From: Cytophagales bacterium
GTDB taxonomy: Bacteria; Bacteroidota; Bacteroidia; Cytophagales; Cyclobacteriaceae
Length of the DNA: 64,000 nt
Reading direction: 5' to 3'
Assembly: GCA_022360055.1 (NCBI GenBank)
Contig: JAKSDO010000222.1
Location: 1-64,000, forward strand
Shown here: in pieces, positions 33,793 through 44,018 of the stretch
How the letters are laid out: the number at the start of each line of letters is the position of its first letter
Position numbering within the stretch: the stretch's first letter is position 1
Program-made: the position numbers and the translations under genes
The notes under the pieces: generated by a model
The model's database searches: none
Told to the model about the DNA's origin: nothing
Seen by the model: only the letters and a program-made list of their open reading frames with translations

Positions 33793-36700
33793 TTAAAATT
33801 CAACATTTACTCCAATTATAAAAGTGCGGTTTTGTGGGTAGGATGAGCCATCGAATCCATTAGCAACTTTTTTAATTCCGTCATTATCCACGGCATTAAC
33901 TTCCGGATCAAATCCATAGTCATAGTTTGTCAAAAGCCAAAGGTTCTCACCGGTGGTATAAATTGAAGCTTTGCTAAGCCATGAAATATTCTTAGTCGGC
34001 AGTGTATATGATAATCTCAAGGTTTGCAAGCGCAGGAAAGAACCATCGTGCACACTAATAGAATAAGCCGGCGTATTTACATTGACAATCGGGTGCGAGC
34101 CTGCCCTCGGAATATCGGAAGTAGTGTTGTCTTCCGTCCAGCGGTTTCTGGCATCAGCATGAATATTTGATGCAAAACCTCCGAAAAAGAATTTGGGAGA
34201 CATGGTGTTCAATATGTCGTTTCCATAGCTGTAATTGAAGTAAATATCAAGTCCGAAATTTTTGTACGAAAAATTACTACTTAATCCGCCAAAGAAATTA
34301 GCTTCAGGAGATCCAATAATATCATAGTCATCGAAGCCGTCATACTTGCCATTTTCATTTACATCTTTGAATTTCGGGTAACCAGGTTTGGCACCAACCA
34401 TATATCCTGGCAAAGCATCAATTTCTTCCTGGGATTTCCAGGTTCCTTCATAAACTGCGCCGTAAAACACGACAGCAGATTCACCTTCAATTAACCTTGC
34501 ACCTGATCTGACATCACGAAATCCCTTCTCAGTTCCAAGATCAAGTACTTTATTCCGGTTAGCGGCAATATTGAATGAAAGATCCCATGTGAAATCATTG
34601 AGCTCCATGACCACGGCATTAAGCATAAATTCAATCCCCTTATTTTCTACGGATCCAACGTTATCAATCCTTCCCGTATACCCTGTAGTGCCCGGCATTT
34701 CAACGGAAAGCAGCAGGTCATTGGTTTTTTTGTAATAAGCATCTATTTCAAATGATAATTTGCCATCCAGCAAAGCCGCATCCAAACCTAAAGAGTATTG
34801 ATCTGTTGTCTCCCACTTCAAATCATCGTTTGCCAGATTACCTTGTCGATACCCCACATACTCATTTTCATTAAAGAAGAATTTGGTTACACCAAGTGTT
34901 GGCAATGTTGAATATATACCAATAGCCTGATTCCCCGTCTTTCCATAACTGGCTCTTAGTTTAAGATCGTAGAAAACGCCTAAATCTTTTATAAAATCTT
35001 CTTCACCTAAGCGCCAGGCAGCTGCTGCCGAAGGGAAAAATGCCCATTTATGGTTTTTTGCTAATCTTGAAGATCCATCCTGACGGACGGAAGCAGTAAA
35101 CAAATATTTGTCGTTATAGGAATAATTCACCCTTCCCAGAAATGAAACCATCGTCCAATCTGAAAAGCCAGAATCACTTAACCTGAGCTCCGGATCACCG
35201 GTGCTCAATTTATTGTATTCCAACAAATCATTTGTGAATCCGTCTGCTGAAGCCCAAAGGCTTTCTGTTTCCGCATGTTGAATAGTAGCTCCGCCAAGGA
35301 GATTAAAGCTATGTTTACCAACATCCTTCACATACGACACAGTATTCTCATTTAGTAAATTAATACCTGATGAGGTTGATATTTTTGCATATCCTCCAAG
35401 CTCCTGATCCATTCTTCTCGGCAATGATCCGGGAGTGTAGATATTTTGCTTGCTGTTATTTATATCTGCCCCTATTGTTGATTTGATCGTCAGGCCATTC
35501 TTAAAAGAGGCCTTGGCATACCAATTACCGAGAAAACGCGTCTTGTAGGTGTTATTTTTTTGTAATCGGGCTTGTGCTACCGGGTTTTCAAAAAGTTGTC
35601 CGCTCAATGGATTAACGATATTATAATCTCCATTTTCATCGTAGATGGGAAGCGAAGTAGCTGCGTCTTTTAACACGGTGAACAAGTTAACGGTGCTATT
35701 GGCCCTGTCTGACCGGCTGAAATTTAGATTGGCTCCAAACGACAGCCAATTGTTGATTTTTGTATTGATATTTAACCGGGTTTGGAATCTCTCAAAGCCA
35801 GAGTTTATAATGATCCCTTCCTGATTGAAGTAGCTCGCTGAAAAGAAATAGTCTGTTTTCTCCTGTCCCCCCGATACGGATAAATGTACGTTTGATATGG
35901 GCGCTATCTGGGTAACTGCATCCTGCCAGTCCGTATGAGTTACTTTGGACAAGTCTGGATAAGTAATTGGCGCCCCGGTAAATTCATCTGATTCTACTGC
36001 ATAAGCAGCCCTTTCGGGACCCGTTAGCATATCGATTTTTTGCGGTAATCTCTGAGAGCCGTAATAGGCATTTACGTTAATTTTAGGTTTCCCTGTCAAC
36101 CCTTTTTTTGTGGTAATAAGAATAACCCCATTAGCTCCCCTTGCACCGTAAATTGCCGTAGCGCTCGCATCTTTTAAGATCTCAATAGACTCGATATCAG
36201 CCGGATTTATTGAATTCAAATCTCCTCCGCCAATAAATCCGTCAATTACATAAAGAGGCTCATTTGAAGCTGTTATGGAGTTCCCTCCGCGGATCCGAAT
36301 GGAAGCCCCAGCTCCGGGGGAACCATTGTTCGATACTACTCTTACACCGGCAGCTTTTCCACGCAATGCCTGGTCAATTCTGGAAACCGGAGCCGCTGCA
36401 ATGTCTTCTGATTTCACCTTGGCCACGGATCCGGTGAGGTCGGATTTCCGTTGAACTCCATAACCGATTACGACGATCTCATTCAGTGCTGTAATATCAG
36501 GTGAAAGCGAAACGTCAATAACGCTTTTATTTTCCACCACAACTTCTTCCGTAACAAAACCGACAGAACTAAATACAAGAATACTTTCACCATCTTCAAT
36601 TTGAATCGTGTAATTTCCTTCCACGTCCGTTACTGTTCCGAGGAGAGTTCCTTTTACCACTACATTTACACCGGGAAGGCCTTGTTGATCTTCCAAAGAG

Positions 36701-37113
36701 ATCACTTTGCCCGTTATTGTCTTTTCCTGATTAGGGCTTTGTGCATTCCCGTCAGGAGACAACACTACAACATTTTCAATAATGGTATAACTGATTCCAC
36801 TGCCTTCTAGAGCAACATCTAAAATCTCCTCAACTGTCAGATTTTTTAATGAGATCGAAATTGGTTGATGGATATCGATCTGTCCGTTCTTGTAGAAAAT
36901 TTTAAACTTGCTTTGTTCTTCTATTGATAATAGAACTTCATTTAGTGTCCCGGAATTCACATCTATTTTTATTTGCTCGTTCTGGGAAAAGACACTGGCA
37001 TTTAAATTGAAAAATATTAATACTGTAAAAAGAAAGCTAATCTTCATAGTTAATAGAATTTTTCGGGTATTTAAAGGTATATAACATGCCTTTAACTCAT
37101 GTTTTTTTTTCAT
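33793..37113 (-). CDS. SusC-family TonB-dependent transporter with STN domain (PUL 1)
   Basis: The protein has about 1106 residues from the ATG at 37113. Signal sequence, then an STN (secretin/TonB short N-terminal) domain (GTLNEVLLSIEEQSKFKIFY, LKNLTVEEILDVAL), a CarboxypepD-regulatory domain (GKVISLEDQQGLPGVNVVVK), the plug (EIVVIGYGVQRKSDLTGSVA, then RIRGGNS and SIEILKDASATAIYGARGAN) and a 22-strand-type outer-membrane barrel. The STN domain is the contact for a FecR anti-sigma factor, and fecR lies just upstream, so this transporter also senses its ligand and induces the PUL by trans-envelope signalling. It imports glycan fragments with SusD. The frame extends ten codons upstream to 37143 without a better start. 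Confidence 0.93.
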   Translation of the reverse strand: MKKKHELKACYIPLNTRKILLTMKISFLFTVLIFFNLNASVFSQNEQIKIDVNSGTLNEVLLSIEEQSKFKIFYKNGQIDIHQPISISLKNLTVEEILDVALEGSGISYTIIENVVVLSPDGNAQSPNQEKTITGKVISLEDQQGLPGVNVVVKGTLLGTVTDVEGNYTIQIEDGESILVFSSVGFVTEEVVVENKSVIDVSLSPDITALNEIVVIGYGVQRKSDLTGSVAKVKSEDIAAAPVSRIDQALRGKAAGVRVVSNNGSPGAGASIRIRGGNSITASNEPLYVIDGFIGGGDLNSINPADIESIEILKDASATAIYGARGANGVILITTKKGLTGKPKINVNAYYGSQRLPQKIDMLTGPERAAYAVESDEFTGAPITYPDLSKVTHTDWQDAVTQIAPISNVHLSVSGGQEKTDYFFSASYFNQEGIIINSGFERFQTRLNINTKINNWLSFGANLNFSRSDRANSTVNLFTVLKDAATSLPIYDENGDYNIVNPLSGQLFENPVAQARLQKNNTYKTRFLGNWYAKASFKNGLTIKSTIGADINNSKQNIYTPGSLPRRMDQELGGYAKISTSSGINLLNENTVSYVKDVGKHSFNLLGGATIQHAETESLWASADGFTNDLLEYNKLSTGDPELRLSDSGFSDWTMVSFLGRVNYSYNDKYLFTASVRQDGSSRLAKNHKWAFFPSAAAAWRLGEEDFIKDLGVFYDLKLRASYGKTGNQAIGIYSTLPTLGVTKFFFNENEYVGYRQGNLANDDLKWETTDQYSLGLDAALLDGKLSFEIDAYYKKTNDLLLSVEMPGTTGYTGRIDNVGSVENKGIEFMLNAVVMELNDFTWDLSFNIAANRNKVLDLGTEKGFRDVRSGARLIEGESAVVFYGAVYEGTWKSQEEIDALPGYMVGAKPGYPKFKDVNENGKYDGFDDYDIIGSPEANFFGGLSSNFSYKNFGLDIYFNYSYGNDILNTMSPKFFFGGFASNIHADARNRWTEDNTTSDIPRAGSHPIVNVNTPAYSISVHDGSFLRLQTLRLSYTLPTKNISWLSKASIYTTGENLWLLTNYDYGFDPEVNAVDNDGIKKVANGFDGSSYPQNRTFIIGVNVEF

Positions 37114-37140
37114 ATTTGTATTGCATTTTAGTTTGAAATA

Positions 37141-37202
37141 CACATCAGATTGATGTGTGTTTGACTATTAAAATTGGGGAGTGTTGGCGCATTCCCCTTT
37201 TT
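37141..37202 (+). ncRNA. Candidate antisense small RNA in the fecR-susC spacer (PUL 1)
   Basis: On the plus strand, antisense to the susC leader, a perfect CACATCA-GAT-TGATGTG hairpin (37141-37157) is followed by GGGGAGTG-TTGGCG-CATTCCCC (37176-37197) and TTTTT. The G-U pair makes the second stem stable only in plus-strand RNA. This layout recalls DonS-type cis-antisense RNAs of Bacteroides. No exact promoter box was found, so the RNA is a prediction; the hairpins could instead belong to the susC mRNA leader. Confidence 0.35.
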
Positions 37203-37217
37203 CTAATTGATACTTGT

Positions 37218-38342
37218 CTACCTCATTTTACCTCCTTCCTTTAGCTTTATTTCAACTTTATTTCCATAAAATATATACTCTATCGGCGTAGTAATTTTGA
37301 TTACTTCTAACACCTGTTCTATCGATTCGTCATTAATAAACTTACCTGTATATCGCTGTTCTTTCAATTCATCGCCGACTAAGAGAACTTCAACCTTAAA
37401 CCAACGTGACATCTTTACAGCAATCTCTTGAAATGTTTCATTTTCAAATACTAATGAATAATCTTTCCAGCTGATTACATTTTTAACATCCACCTTTTTT
37501 ATGGTAAGGTTTTCCGTAATTTTTAATGGTTCGCTTCGCTCCGACGGTTCTTCTTTTCTTTCATAATGATTCAAACTCTTTCTAAATGTAATCTTTTCAC
37601 TAGGATCCAAATAAATCTTTTCGAATCGGCCCTCTTTCAAATTGTCCTCTATTAAAACCTTTCCCTCTATCAAGGTAGTTTCGATGGTCGGATCATCAGG
37701 ATAGCTTTTTACATTGAACTTGGTTCCCAGCGCCTGTATATTGATGTTTTGTGTGTGAACAACAAAAACCAAATTTTCATTTTTAGCCACATCAAAATAT
37801 CCCTCTCCTACTAAATACAATTCCCTTTTGTCTATACCATAATTAGAATAATACTTTAACTTACTTTCTGAGTTGAGCCATACTTTTGTGCCGTCCGACA
37901 GGGTAACCGTTGATTTCTCACCGGAAGGAACACTAATTTCATGAAAGGCGTTTACCGATCCATTAAATAACTCCGTTTTTGTGTAGAGATAAATCAGCCC
38001 GGTCATTGTTATGATAAATAACACTGCGGATGCAATCTTGTAATAAATATTATTGCTGAAATGAAATATATTGTATGATTTTGGCTGCTCCAAGGCATTT
38101 ATCACGGTCATTAACCGTTTTACGTTCCTATCTTTTTGCTCTTCGGAATAGACTACACGCTTATGGTTAATTAATATATTGTGGATTTTCTTGGCCGTTG
38201 CGAATAGACTTTTATTTTCTTCACTGGCATTTTCAAAATTGGTCCAGAACTCCACATACATTAAATCTCCTTTGATGTATTGCTCAAATTCATCGCTCAA
38301 CAATATATCTTCTACAGATCCAAAAAATTTTGTTTCCCGCAT
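37218..38342 (-). CDS. FecR-family anti-sigma factor (PUL 1)
   Basis: The 374-residue protein starts at the ATG at 38342 (a GTG two codons earlier is not preferred). A cytoplasmic N-terminal sigma-binding region precedes one membrane segment (IASAVLFIITMTGLIYLY, about residues 104-121). The periplasmic FecR domain follows (VPSGEKSTVTLSDGTKVWLN, GEGYFDVAKNENLVFVVHT, ALGTKFNVKSYPD), then a C-terminal STN-like region (FENETFQEIAVKMSRWFKV) that contacts the SusC N-terminus. It holds the ECF sigma factor until SusC binds its ligand. It lies between the sigma gene and susC. Confidence 0.92.
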   Translation of the reverse strand: MRETKFFGSVEDILLSDEFEQYIKGDLMYVEFWTNFENASEENKSLFATAKKIHNILINHKRVVYSEEQKDRNVKRLMTVINALEQPKSYNIFHFSNNIYYKIASAVLFIITMTGLIYLYTKTELFNGSVNAFHEISVPSGEKSTVTLSDGTKVWLNSESKLKYYSNYGIDKRELYLVGEGYFDVAKNENLVFVVHTQNINIQALGTKFNVKSYPDDPTIETTLIEGKVLIEDNLKEGRFEKIYLDPSEKITFRKSLNHYERKEEPSERSEPLKITENLTIKKVDVKNVISWKDYSLVFENETFQEIAVKMSRWFKVEVLLVGDELKEQRYTGKFINDESIEQVLEVIKITTPIEYIFYGNKVEIKLKEGGKMR

Positions 38343-38488
38343 TTGCACCGCTTTTTATTATTTAGACAGGGAAAATTTACCTTTATACTCCTTTTTCAGG
38401 ATTTTTTTGAAATCTTTTACTTTGGAATGAAACATGACCTGCAACCAGGGGAAATGAACAGGTAAATTGTAGTATTTCGTTATCGGTA

Positions 38489-39100
38489 CTATCGAATTAT
38501 TGGGGACAAATAGAGCGAAATCTGAGAAATACCTGTTGTCAACAATAGAAGATTCAGTTCTTTAATCTGTTTCAATCCTTTACTGATGTGATTTCGAACA
38601 GATTGTATATTGATGGACATTATTTCAGAGATCTCACTAAATCCTAACCCTAAGAAATAGCGTAAATGTATGGCTTCCTTTTGCTTTTTACTCAAATTAT
38701 TAAGCCGAAATAATAATCTGTCTCTGGTCTCATTATCAAGTTCCTCGTTGATTAGAAAATCTTCGTAAGAATAAACGATCTCAAATTGGCTCTCAGGTAT
38801 TTCACTCAGAGGTTTTAAAGTAGACCCGAAGCTTAGATTGGCAATCACATGCCTTCTCATGGTCTTGATTAGATAAGGTTTTACATAAGAAACTTGGCCG
38901 AGGTTTTTTCTGTTTTTCCATAGTTTCAAAAACATATCTTGCATGCTATCATCGACAATTTCATGAGATTGCGTTAACCTTAATCCATAATTATAAAGAT
39001 CCTCATAGTGATTTCGGAATATATAGGACAAGGCTTTCTTATCGCCTTTCAAAAAATTTGCCCATTGTTTGTCCTCTTTCACAATATTGGATGATCTCAA
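38489..39100 (-). CDS. ECF RNA polymerase sigma factor (PUL 1)
   Basis: The 203-residue protein has region 2 (NHYEDLYNYGLRLTQSHEIV, DDSMQDMFLKLWKNRK) and region 4 (NLSKKQKEAIHLRYFLGLGF, SEISEIMSINIQSVRNHISK), the standard ECF sigma-70 pair with a helix-turn-helix for the -35 element. No ATG is in frame between an upstream TGA at 39115 and region 2, so the start is the TTG at 39100 or another non-ATG codon. It probably activates PUL 1 when released by the neighbouring FecR. The gene is divergent from the four-gene envelope operon that starts at 39333. Confidence 0.9.
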   Translation of the reverse strand: MRSSNIVKEDKQWANFLKGDKKALSYIFRNHYEDLYNYGLRLTQSHEIVDDSMQDMFLKLWKNRKNLGQVSYVKPYLIKTMRRHVIANLSFGSTLKPLSEIPESQFEIVYSYEDFLINEELDNETRDRLLFRLNNLSKKQKEAIHLRYFLGLGFSEISEIMSINIQSVRNHISKGLKQIKELNLLLLTTGISQISLYLSPIIR

Positions 39101-39301
39101 AAAATGATATTTTCAAAATTAAGCTATACATCCGAATTTTACAGCAAAGTAACACAATAAACAGCGATTTCGATTTTAATAAAAGTAAGCAACAGACATG
39201 ACGGATAAATCAAAAGGGCATCTTTGGCCTCGCCTTATGGGTGTGCAAGAGCATTAAGTTTAGCTCCCATAACTGTTAATTAATGTATTTTTAGATTTAT
39301 A

Positions 39302-39318
39302 TTAGTAGACTCTACTAA
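39302..39318. promoter_or_regulatory. Perfect 17-bp palindrome upstream of the envelope operon
   Basis: TTAGTAGACTCTACTAA has two perfect 8-bp arms around one base and ends 14 bp before the ATG at 39333. It is suited to a dimeric repressor and lies in the divergent space between the PUL 1 sigma gene and the operon. The cognate regulator is unknown. Confidence 0.45.
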
Positions 39319-39332
39319 AATATCTCCACTTA

Positions 39333-40073
39333 ATGCTCACAAGATTAATCATCATAATTATATCTATTTCCCAAGTAACAACTTCATTTAGTCAGTCATG
39401 GGAGGCAAATCATCACATTCTTGAGAAAAGGCAAAACAGTATCCTTGGGAGTTATTCCAACTCAAATGTTGCACAGATAATTTCAGGAAAGAGATATGAT
39501 TTAATTTATCGGAATAATGTAAATGAAAGGTTTTTTAGAAATTTATCACCAATGCAGGGAGCAATCGAGTATGACGGAGTTTCAATCGATCATATAGAAA
39601 TTCAATATGATCTGGTTAATCAACAAATAGTGGTATTGCTGGAATCTGAAGATAATGAAGAATATGTTATTGTAGATATTGGTATGGTATCGTCCTTGTC
39701 AATCGGTGATTATAGATTTATTAATGTTAATTCGGATGCCATTATGGAAGATGGCCTCTATCAACTTGCTTACTGCGGGCAAAAGTCGAATTTGTTCATT
39801 AAAAGGCAAAAGCACCGGAAAATATACTTTTCTGGAAAGGAGGCGAAAGTAAAATTCGTCCCTGAGAGTCATTTCTATATTAAAAATGAATATGGTACAT
39901 TCCGGATTGCGTCCAAAAAAGATCTTCTGGTCGCTTATAAAAATTCTGAAAAGATCCGGGATATTTTGAAAACCAAGAAAACCAATTTCAATAAAAAAAA
40001 GATAGAAAATGATTTGGTGCTGGCAATTGATTCTTACGAAGAATCAAATTCATTTGATAGAATAGATGATTAG
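39333..40073 (+). CDS. Secreted protein of unknown function, first gene of the envelope operon
   Basis: The 246-residue protein has a signal peptide (RLIIIIISISQVTTSFSQ, ending about residue 21) and then a beta-rich region with repeated acidic and hydrophobic strands (YDLVNQQIVVLLESEDNEEY). Its C-terminus is basic and then acidic (KKTNFNKKKIENDLVLAI). No cysteine lipobox is seen, so it is probably periplasmic or exported. No family is recognised. It overlaps the following TonB-dependent receptor gene by 8 bp (ATGATTAG), so the two are translationally coupled and likely work together. The palindrome just upstream may control the unit. Confidence 0.75.
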   Translation: MLTRLIIIIISISQVTTSFSQSWEANHHILEKRQNSILGSYSNSNVAQIISGKRYDLIYRNNVNERFFRNLSPMQGAIEYDGVSIDHIEIQYDLVNQQIVVLLESEDNEEYVIVDIGMVSSLSIGDYRFINVNSDAIMEDGLYQLAYCGQKSNLFIKRQKHRKIYFSGKEAKVKFVPESHFYIKNEYGTFRIASKKDLLVAYKNSEKIRDILKTKKTNFNKKKIENDLVLAIDSYEESNSFDRIDD

Positions 40074-42834
40074 GATCGTTATTTTGTTTTTGGTAATGCC
40101 GTTCATTATGCCAATTGAGTTAGAGGCTCAAAAGCATATGACCATTACCGGTTCGTACAGAGATCAGTATTTTGGAAACATAATAGCTGATCTGGAGGAT
40201 AGATATAATTTGCAATTTTATTATGATCCGCATCTGGATAGTACCGTCATTGATATTGAAATTCCCGGGCTTAGTGTATCGGAAATGCTATCTCTTATAA
40301 CCAAAAAGACGAAAATTAACTTTTTACGGAAAGATTCAATTTCAATTATTGCTACAGGTCGATATAAAATTGAAAAATACCTTGATGATGAATTTTTCGG
40401 AATAAAGACAAATAAACAGGTGTTTACTAATAAGCATGATACAGTTGCTGACTCCCATGATGATTTTGGGATAAACCCGAGTATGGGTGTTGAGCGTGAC
40501 GTAGTTGAAATTGGTGATATCACCAAACGATATGAACGTGATGTGGCAACTATAGTAGGTTATGTAAGAGATATTTTAACAGGCGAACCTATTATTGGAG
40601 CATCAATCTTCAAAAAAAATCCCTTAGTTGGAGCCATTACGGATCAGTTTGGGTACTACACACTGGTTTTGCCGAGAGGCCGGCATGAAATGATTATAAA
40701 TTCGACAGGAATGAAACCCCTGGTAAAACAGATTGATCTGTTTGGAGATGGTATATTAAATATCGAGCTGAGAAGCGATTTGATTTCACTTAAAGAAGTA
40801 GTTGTATCGGGAGAAATAAATTCAATTGATAATCTGCAGACAGGATTTGCCAATCTGAATATTAAAAACATAAGGGAGATCCCCTCAATAGGTGGGGAAG
40901 CAGATATTCTGAAAATTGCATTGACGTTGCCAGGGGTACAATCGGTTGGAGAGGCCGCTTCGGGATTTAATGTCCGGGGTGGTGGCTCGGACCAGAACCT
41001 TATTATGCTCGATGACGTTCCGGTTTATTATACAAACCATTTATTCGGTTTCTTTTCGGTTTTCAATTCGGAAGTTATCGCTGATGCAGATCTATACAAA
41101 AGTGGAATAGGCGCGCATTTTGGCGGAAGAATTTCTTCGGTCTTTGATGTGGGATTAAGAGAAGGGAATAATAAGAAAATCAGCATTAGCGGTGGGATTA
41201 GTCCGATAACCGGAAAAATTACAATAGAAGGGCCCATTAAAAAAAACACGAGCAGCTATATTGTTGGCATCAGAAGTACCTACTCCGATTGGATGCTTTC
41301 GGTCCTGGATAATCCTCAGTTGAGAAAGAGTTCGGCAAAATTTTCAGATTTTACAGGAAAGGTTAACCACAAGATTAACGATAAAAATATTCTTTCATTT
41401 TCGGGATATCACAGTAGAGACCTTTTTAAATTAAATTCAGATTCATTATACCAATACTTCAATAGCAATGCAATTTTAAAATGGAGGCATATATATTCAA
41501 ACCGGCTCAATTCTGTTTCTTCTTTGTCTGTAGCAAACTATAATTATAGTCTTTCAAGTGATGGTAATCCTTTGACATCCTTTGATCTCAAATACAAAAT
41601 ATCAGATTATTCTTTAAAGGTGAAGTTTAATTATTTTCCGAGAGAAAGGATTAATTTCACTTTTGGCCTCTCATCGACATTTTATAGTTTGCAACCTGGA
41701 AGTAAAACCCCCTTGGGCAGCTCCTCACTAGTAGAATCTGCCGTTCTTTCAGACGAAAATGGTTTGGAATCGGCACTTTTCGTTGGCAGTGAAGCTCACT
41801 TAAACGAAAAGTTAAGCATTTATACAGGTTTCAGACTTTCAATATTCAATAGACTAGGGCCAGGCAATACATTTAGTTATATGCCTAATTCCCCAATGGA
41901 AATTGAGACAGTTGTAGACACAACATATTTTTCTGCTAATGAAATTATTAAAACATATTTTGGACCGGAAATACGATTTTCAGGACGCTACAAATTTAGA
42001 AGTGACCTGTCAGTTAAGGCTTCGTTTGATAGAATGAATCAATATATTCATGTGCTGTCAAATACAATTGCAATATCACCTATGGATAGCTGGAGATTGA
42101 GCAATCAGGTAATTAAACCTCAAATTGGGAATCAGTATTCCTTTGGCATTTACAAAACATTTTTAGGAACAAGCTTTGAAATGTCAATCGAAGGATATTA
42201 TAAAAGAATATTTAATTTAATTGAATATAAGGATGATGCGGACCTCATACTAAATGAGGTGTTGGAGACTGATGTAATCAATGCGGATGGCAGGTCGTAT
42301 GGATTGGAATTTCTAATAAAGAAAAAATCAGGAAAGTTAAGCGGATGGCTTAGTTATTCATATGCAAGATCATTGATACGAACCAACAGTAAATTTCCGG
42401 ATGAACAAATTAACGCTGGCAAATACTACCCATCCAATTATGATAAACCTCATTCATTCACGTTAGTATCTAATTATAAGTTTAACAGAAGAATCAATAT
42501 TTCATTAAACTGCTATTACAGCACAGGCAGACCGGCAACTTTTCCGGCGATTAAATATATACTTAAGGGCCAGCCTGTACTATATTTTACGGACCGAAAT
42601 AAATATAGAATACCGGATTATTTTAGAACAGACCTGGCAATTAATATTGATGGAAACCATAAGGTTCATAAAAAAATCCACGGTTCATGGTCACTTTCGG
42701 TTTATAACTTAACAAGTAGAGCAAATGCATATTCGGTTTTTTTTGTGAATGAAGGCGAAGAAATTAAAGGATATAAACTTTCTATATTTAAGAATGCAAT
42801 ACCAACTATAACCTATCATTTTCAGATAAGATGA
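40066..42834 (+). CDS. TonB-dependent receptor with STN and carboxypeptidase-regulatory domains
   Basis: The 922-residue protein has a signal peptide, a divergent STN-like domain (about 25-105, FGNIIADLEDRYNLQFYYD), a linker, a CarboxypepD-regulatory domain (about 165-250, GEPIIGASIFKKNPLVGAIT), a plug (GFNVRGGGSDQNLIMLDDVP, about 300-330) and an outer-membrane barrel. This is the non-SusC type that pairs with DUF4249 lipoproteins instead of SusD. The STN domain suggests signalling to a FecR/sigma pair, and the PUL 1 ECF/FecR genes are divergent and only about 230 bp away. The cargo is unknown. It overlaps its neighbours by 8 bp upstream and 4 bp downstream. Confidence 0.9.
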   Translation: MIRIVILFLVMPFIMPIELEAQKHMTITGSYRDQYFGNIIADLEDRYNLQFYYDPHLDSTVIDIEIPGLSVSEMLSLITKKTKINFLRKDSISIIATGRYKIEKYLDDEFFGIKTNKQVFTNKHDTVADSHDDFGINPSMGVERDVVEIGDITKRYERDVATIVGYVRDILTGEPIIGASIFKKNPLVGAITDQFGYYTLVLPRGRHEMIINSTGMKPLVKQIDLFGDGILNIELRSDLISLKEVVVSGEINSIDNLQTGFANLNIKNIREIPSIGGEADILKIALTLPGVQSVGEAASGFNVRGGGSDQNLIMLDDVPVYYTNHLFGFFSVFNSEVIADADLYKSGIGAHFGGRISSVFDVGLREGNNKKISISGGISPITGKITIEGPIKKNTSSYIVGIRSTYSDWMLSVLDNPQLRKSSAKFSDFTGKVNHKINDKNILSFSGYHSRDLFKLNSDSLYQYFNSNAILKWRHIYSNRLNSVSSLSVANYNYSLSSDGNPLTSFDLKYKISDYSLKVKFNYFPRERINFTFGLSSTFYSLQPGSKTPLGSSSLVESAVLSDENGLESALFVGSEAHLNEKLSIYTGFRLSIFNRLGPGNTFSYMPNSPMEIETVVDTTYFSANEIIKTYFGPEIRFSGRYKFRSDLSVKASFDRMNQYIHVLSNTIAISPMDSWRLSNQVIKPQIGNQYSFGIYKTFLGTSFEMSIEGYYKRIFNLIEYKDDADLILNEVLETDVINADGRSYGLEFLIKKKSGKLSGWLSYSYARSLIRTNSKFPDEQINAGKYYPSNYDKPHSFTLVSNYKFNRRINISLNCYYSTGRPATFPAIKYILKGQPVLYFTDRNKYRIPDYFRTDLAINIDGNHKVHKKIHGSWSLSVYNLTSRANAYSVFFVNEGEEIKGYKLSIFKNAIPTITYHFQIR

Positions 42835-44018
42835 GATTGTCAAAACCATATGTGATGGTAATGTTCGCATTTTTTGGATTATGCGGTTGTATTGAGTCGT
42901 TTAATCCAAAAATTCCTGAAAGTGATAATAGTTTACTGGTTGTCGATGGTACCATCACAGATCAACCGGGACCTTATATTGTTACAATATCCAAGGGCAT
43001 CAGCTTAAATGAGAAGAATACCCCCGTTTCAGGAGCGCAGGTTAGCATCGAAGAAGACGGTGGTATTATAGAATTATTACAGGAAACAAGAGAAGGTGTT
43101 TATCAAACCGCCTCAATTCAGGGCTTGGCCGGTAAACGATATAGGTTAAGCATCTATTACCAGGAGCAAAATTATCAATCATCTTGGGAAACTATTAGAC
43201 CATCCTCCGAAATTGATAGTGTTTATTTTAAGAAGGCAATTAAAGGCACCACGGATATAAATAATGATGTAATTGGATTGCAGTTTTATCTTGACAGTCA
43301 TGGAACAAATGAAGATTCGAGATACTATCGATTTGAGTTGGAAGAGACCTGGAAAATTGGAGTAAGCTGGCCGATAAGCTATGATTATATCGGCAATGAC
43401 TTGATTGCGAATACTACAAAAAACTTAAACTACGTCTGCTGGAAAAGCAGGCAAATAGCGGGAATCAATATAACTTCTACTACCGGTTTAAAACAAAATA
43501 TTCTGTCTAATCACAAAATACATTTTGCTACGGGACTGGAAGATCGGTTTACTGAAAAATACAGTCTGTTGATTAAGCAGTTCGGTATTTCTGAAAAAGA
43601 ATATTTGCTTTGGGAGAAACTTAATAGGACAAGTGGTGGCCTGGTTGGATTGTTTGAAAAGCAACCGGCAAGCGTTAAAAGTAATATCTCGAATATATCC
43701 GATCCTTCAAGACCTGTGCTCGGATATTTTTCAGCTTCTGGATTAACAACAAAGAGGATATATGTTGATCCGGATCAGGTTCCGGCTGAGTTGTCGAAGC
43801 AATATAAATGCCCTTTGGATTCCGTGTTGAAATCAAATGATATAGGTGCATATTCAAGAAATATATTCAATAAGCTTCGGGAAGGTAAATTGTTCTATGA
43901 TTTTGTGTATTTGGATATCGGAGGGGATCCAAGCGGAGTGGTTCTTTCGACCTTAATTTGTTCTGATTGTGTAGAGAATGGCGGTAGTGCACAGAAACCA
44001 GAATTTTGGCATGATTAG
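42831..44018 (+). CDS. DUF4249 family lipoprotein
   Basis: The 395-residue protein has a lipoprotein signal (FFGLCGC, Cys18/Cys20) and the DUF4249 opening IESFNPKIPESDNSLLVVDG, then TITDQPGPYIVTISKGISLN and a beta-sandwich with GKRYRLSIYYQEQNYQSSWE. DUF4249 proteins sit next to TonB-dependent receptors in many Bacteroidota and are thought to be surface partners for uptake; their ligands are not established. A C-terminal segment (LICSDCVENGG) holds a Cys pair. The gene overlaps the receptor gene by 4 bp and the next gene by 8 bp. Confidence 0.88.
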   Translation: MRLSKPYVMVMFAFFGLCGCIESFNPKIPESDNSLLVVDGTITDQPGPYIVTISKGISLNEKNTPVSGAQVSIEEDGGIIELLQETREGVYQTASIQGLAGKRYRLSIYYQEQNYQSSWETIRPSSEIDSVYFKKAIKGTTDINNDVIGLQFYLDSHGTNEDSRYYRFELEETWKIGVSWPISYDYIGNDLIANTTKNLNYVCWKSRQIAGINITSTTGLKQNILSNHKIHFATGLEDRFTEKYSLLIKQFGISEKEYLLWEKLNRTSGGLVGLFEKQPASVKSNISNISDPSRPVLGYFSASGLTTKRIYVDPDQVPAELSKQYKCPLDSVLKSNDIGAYSRNIFNKLREGKLFYDFVYLDIGGDPSGVVLSTLICSDCVENGGSAQKPEFWHD

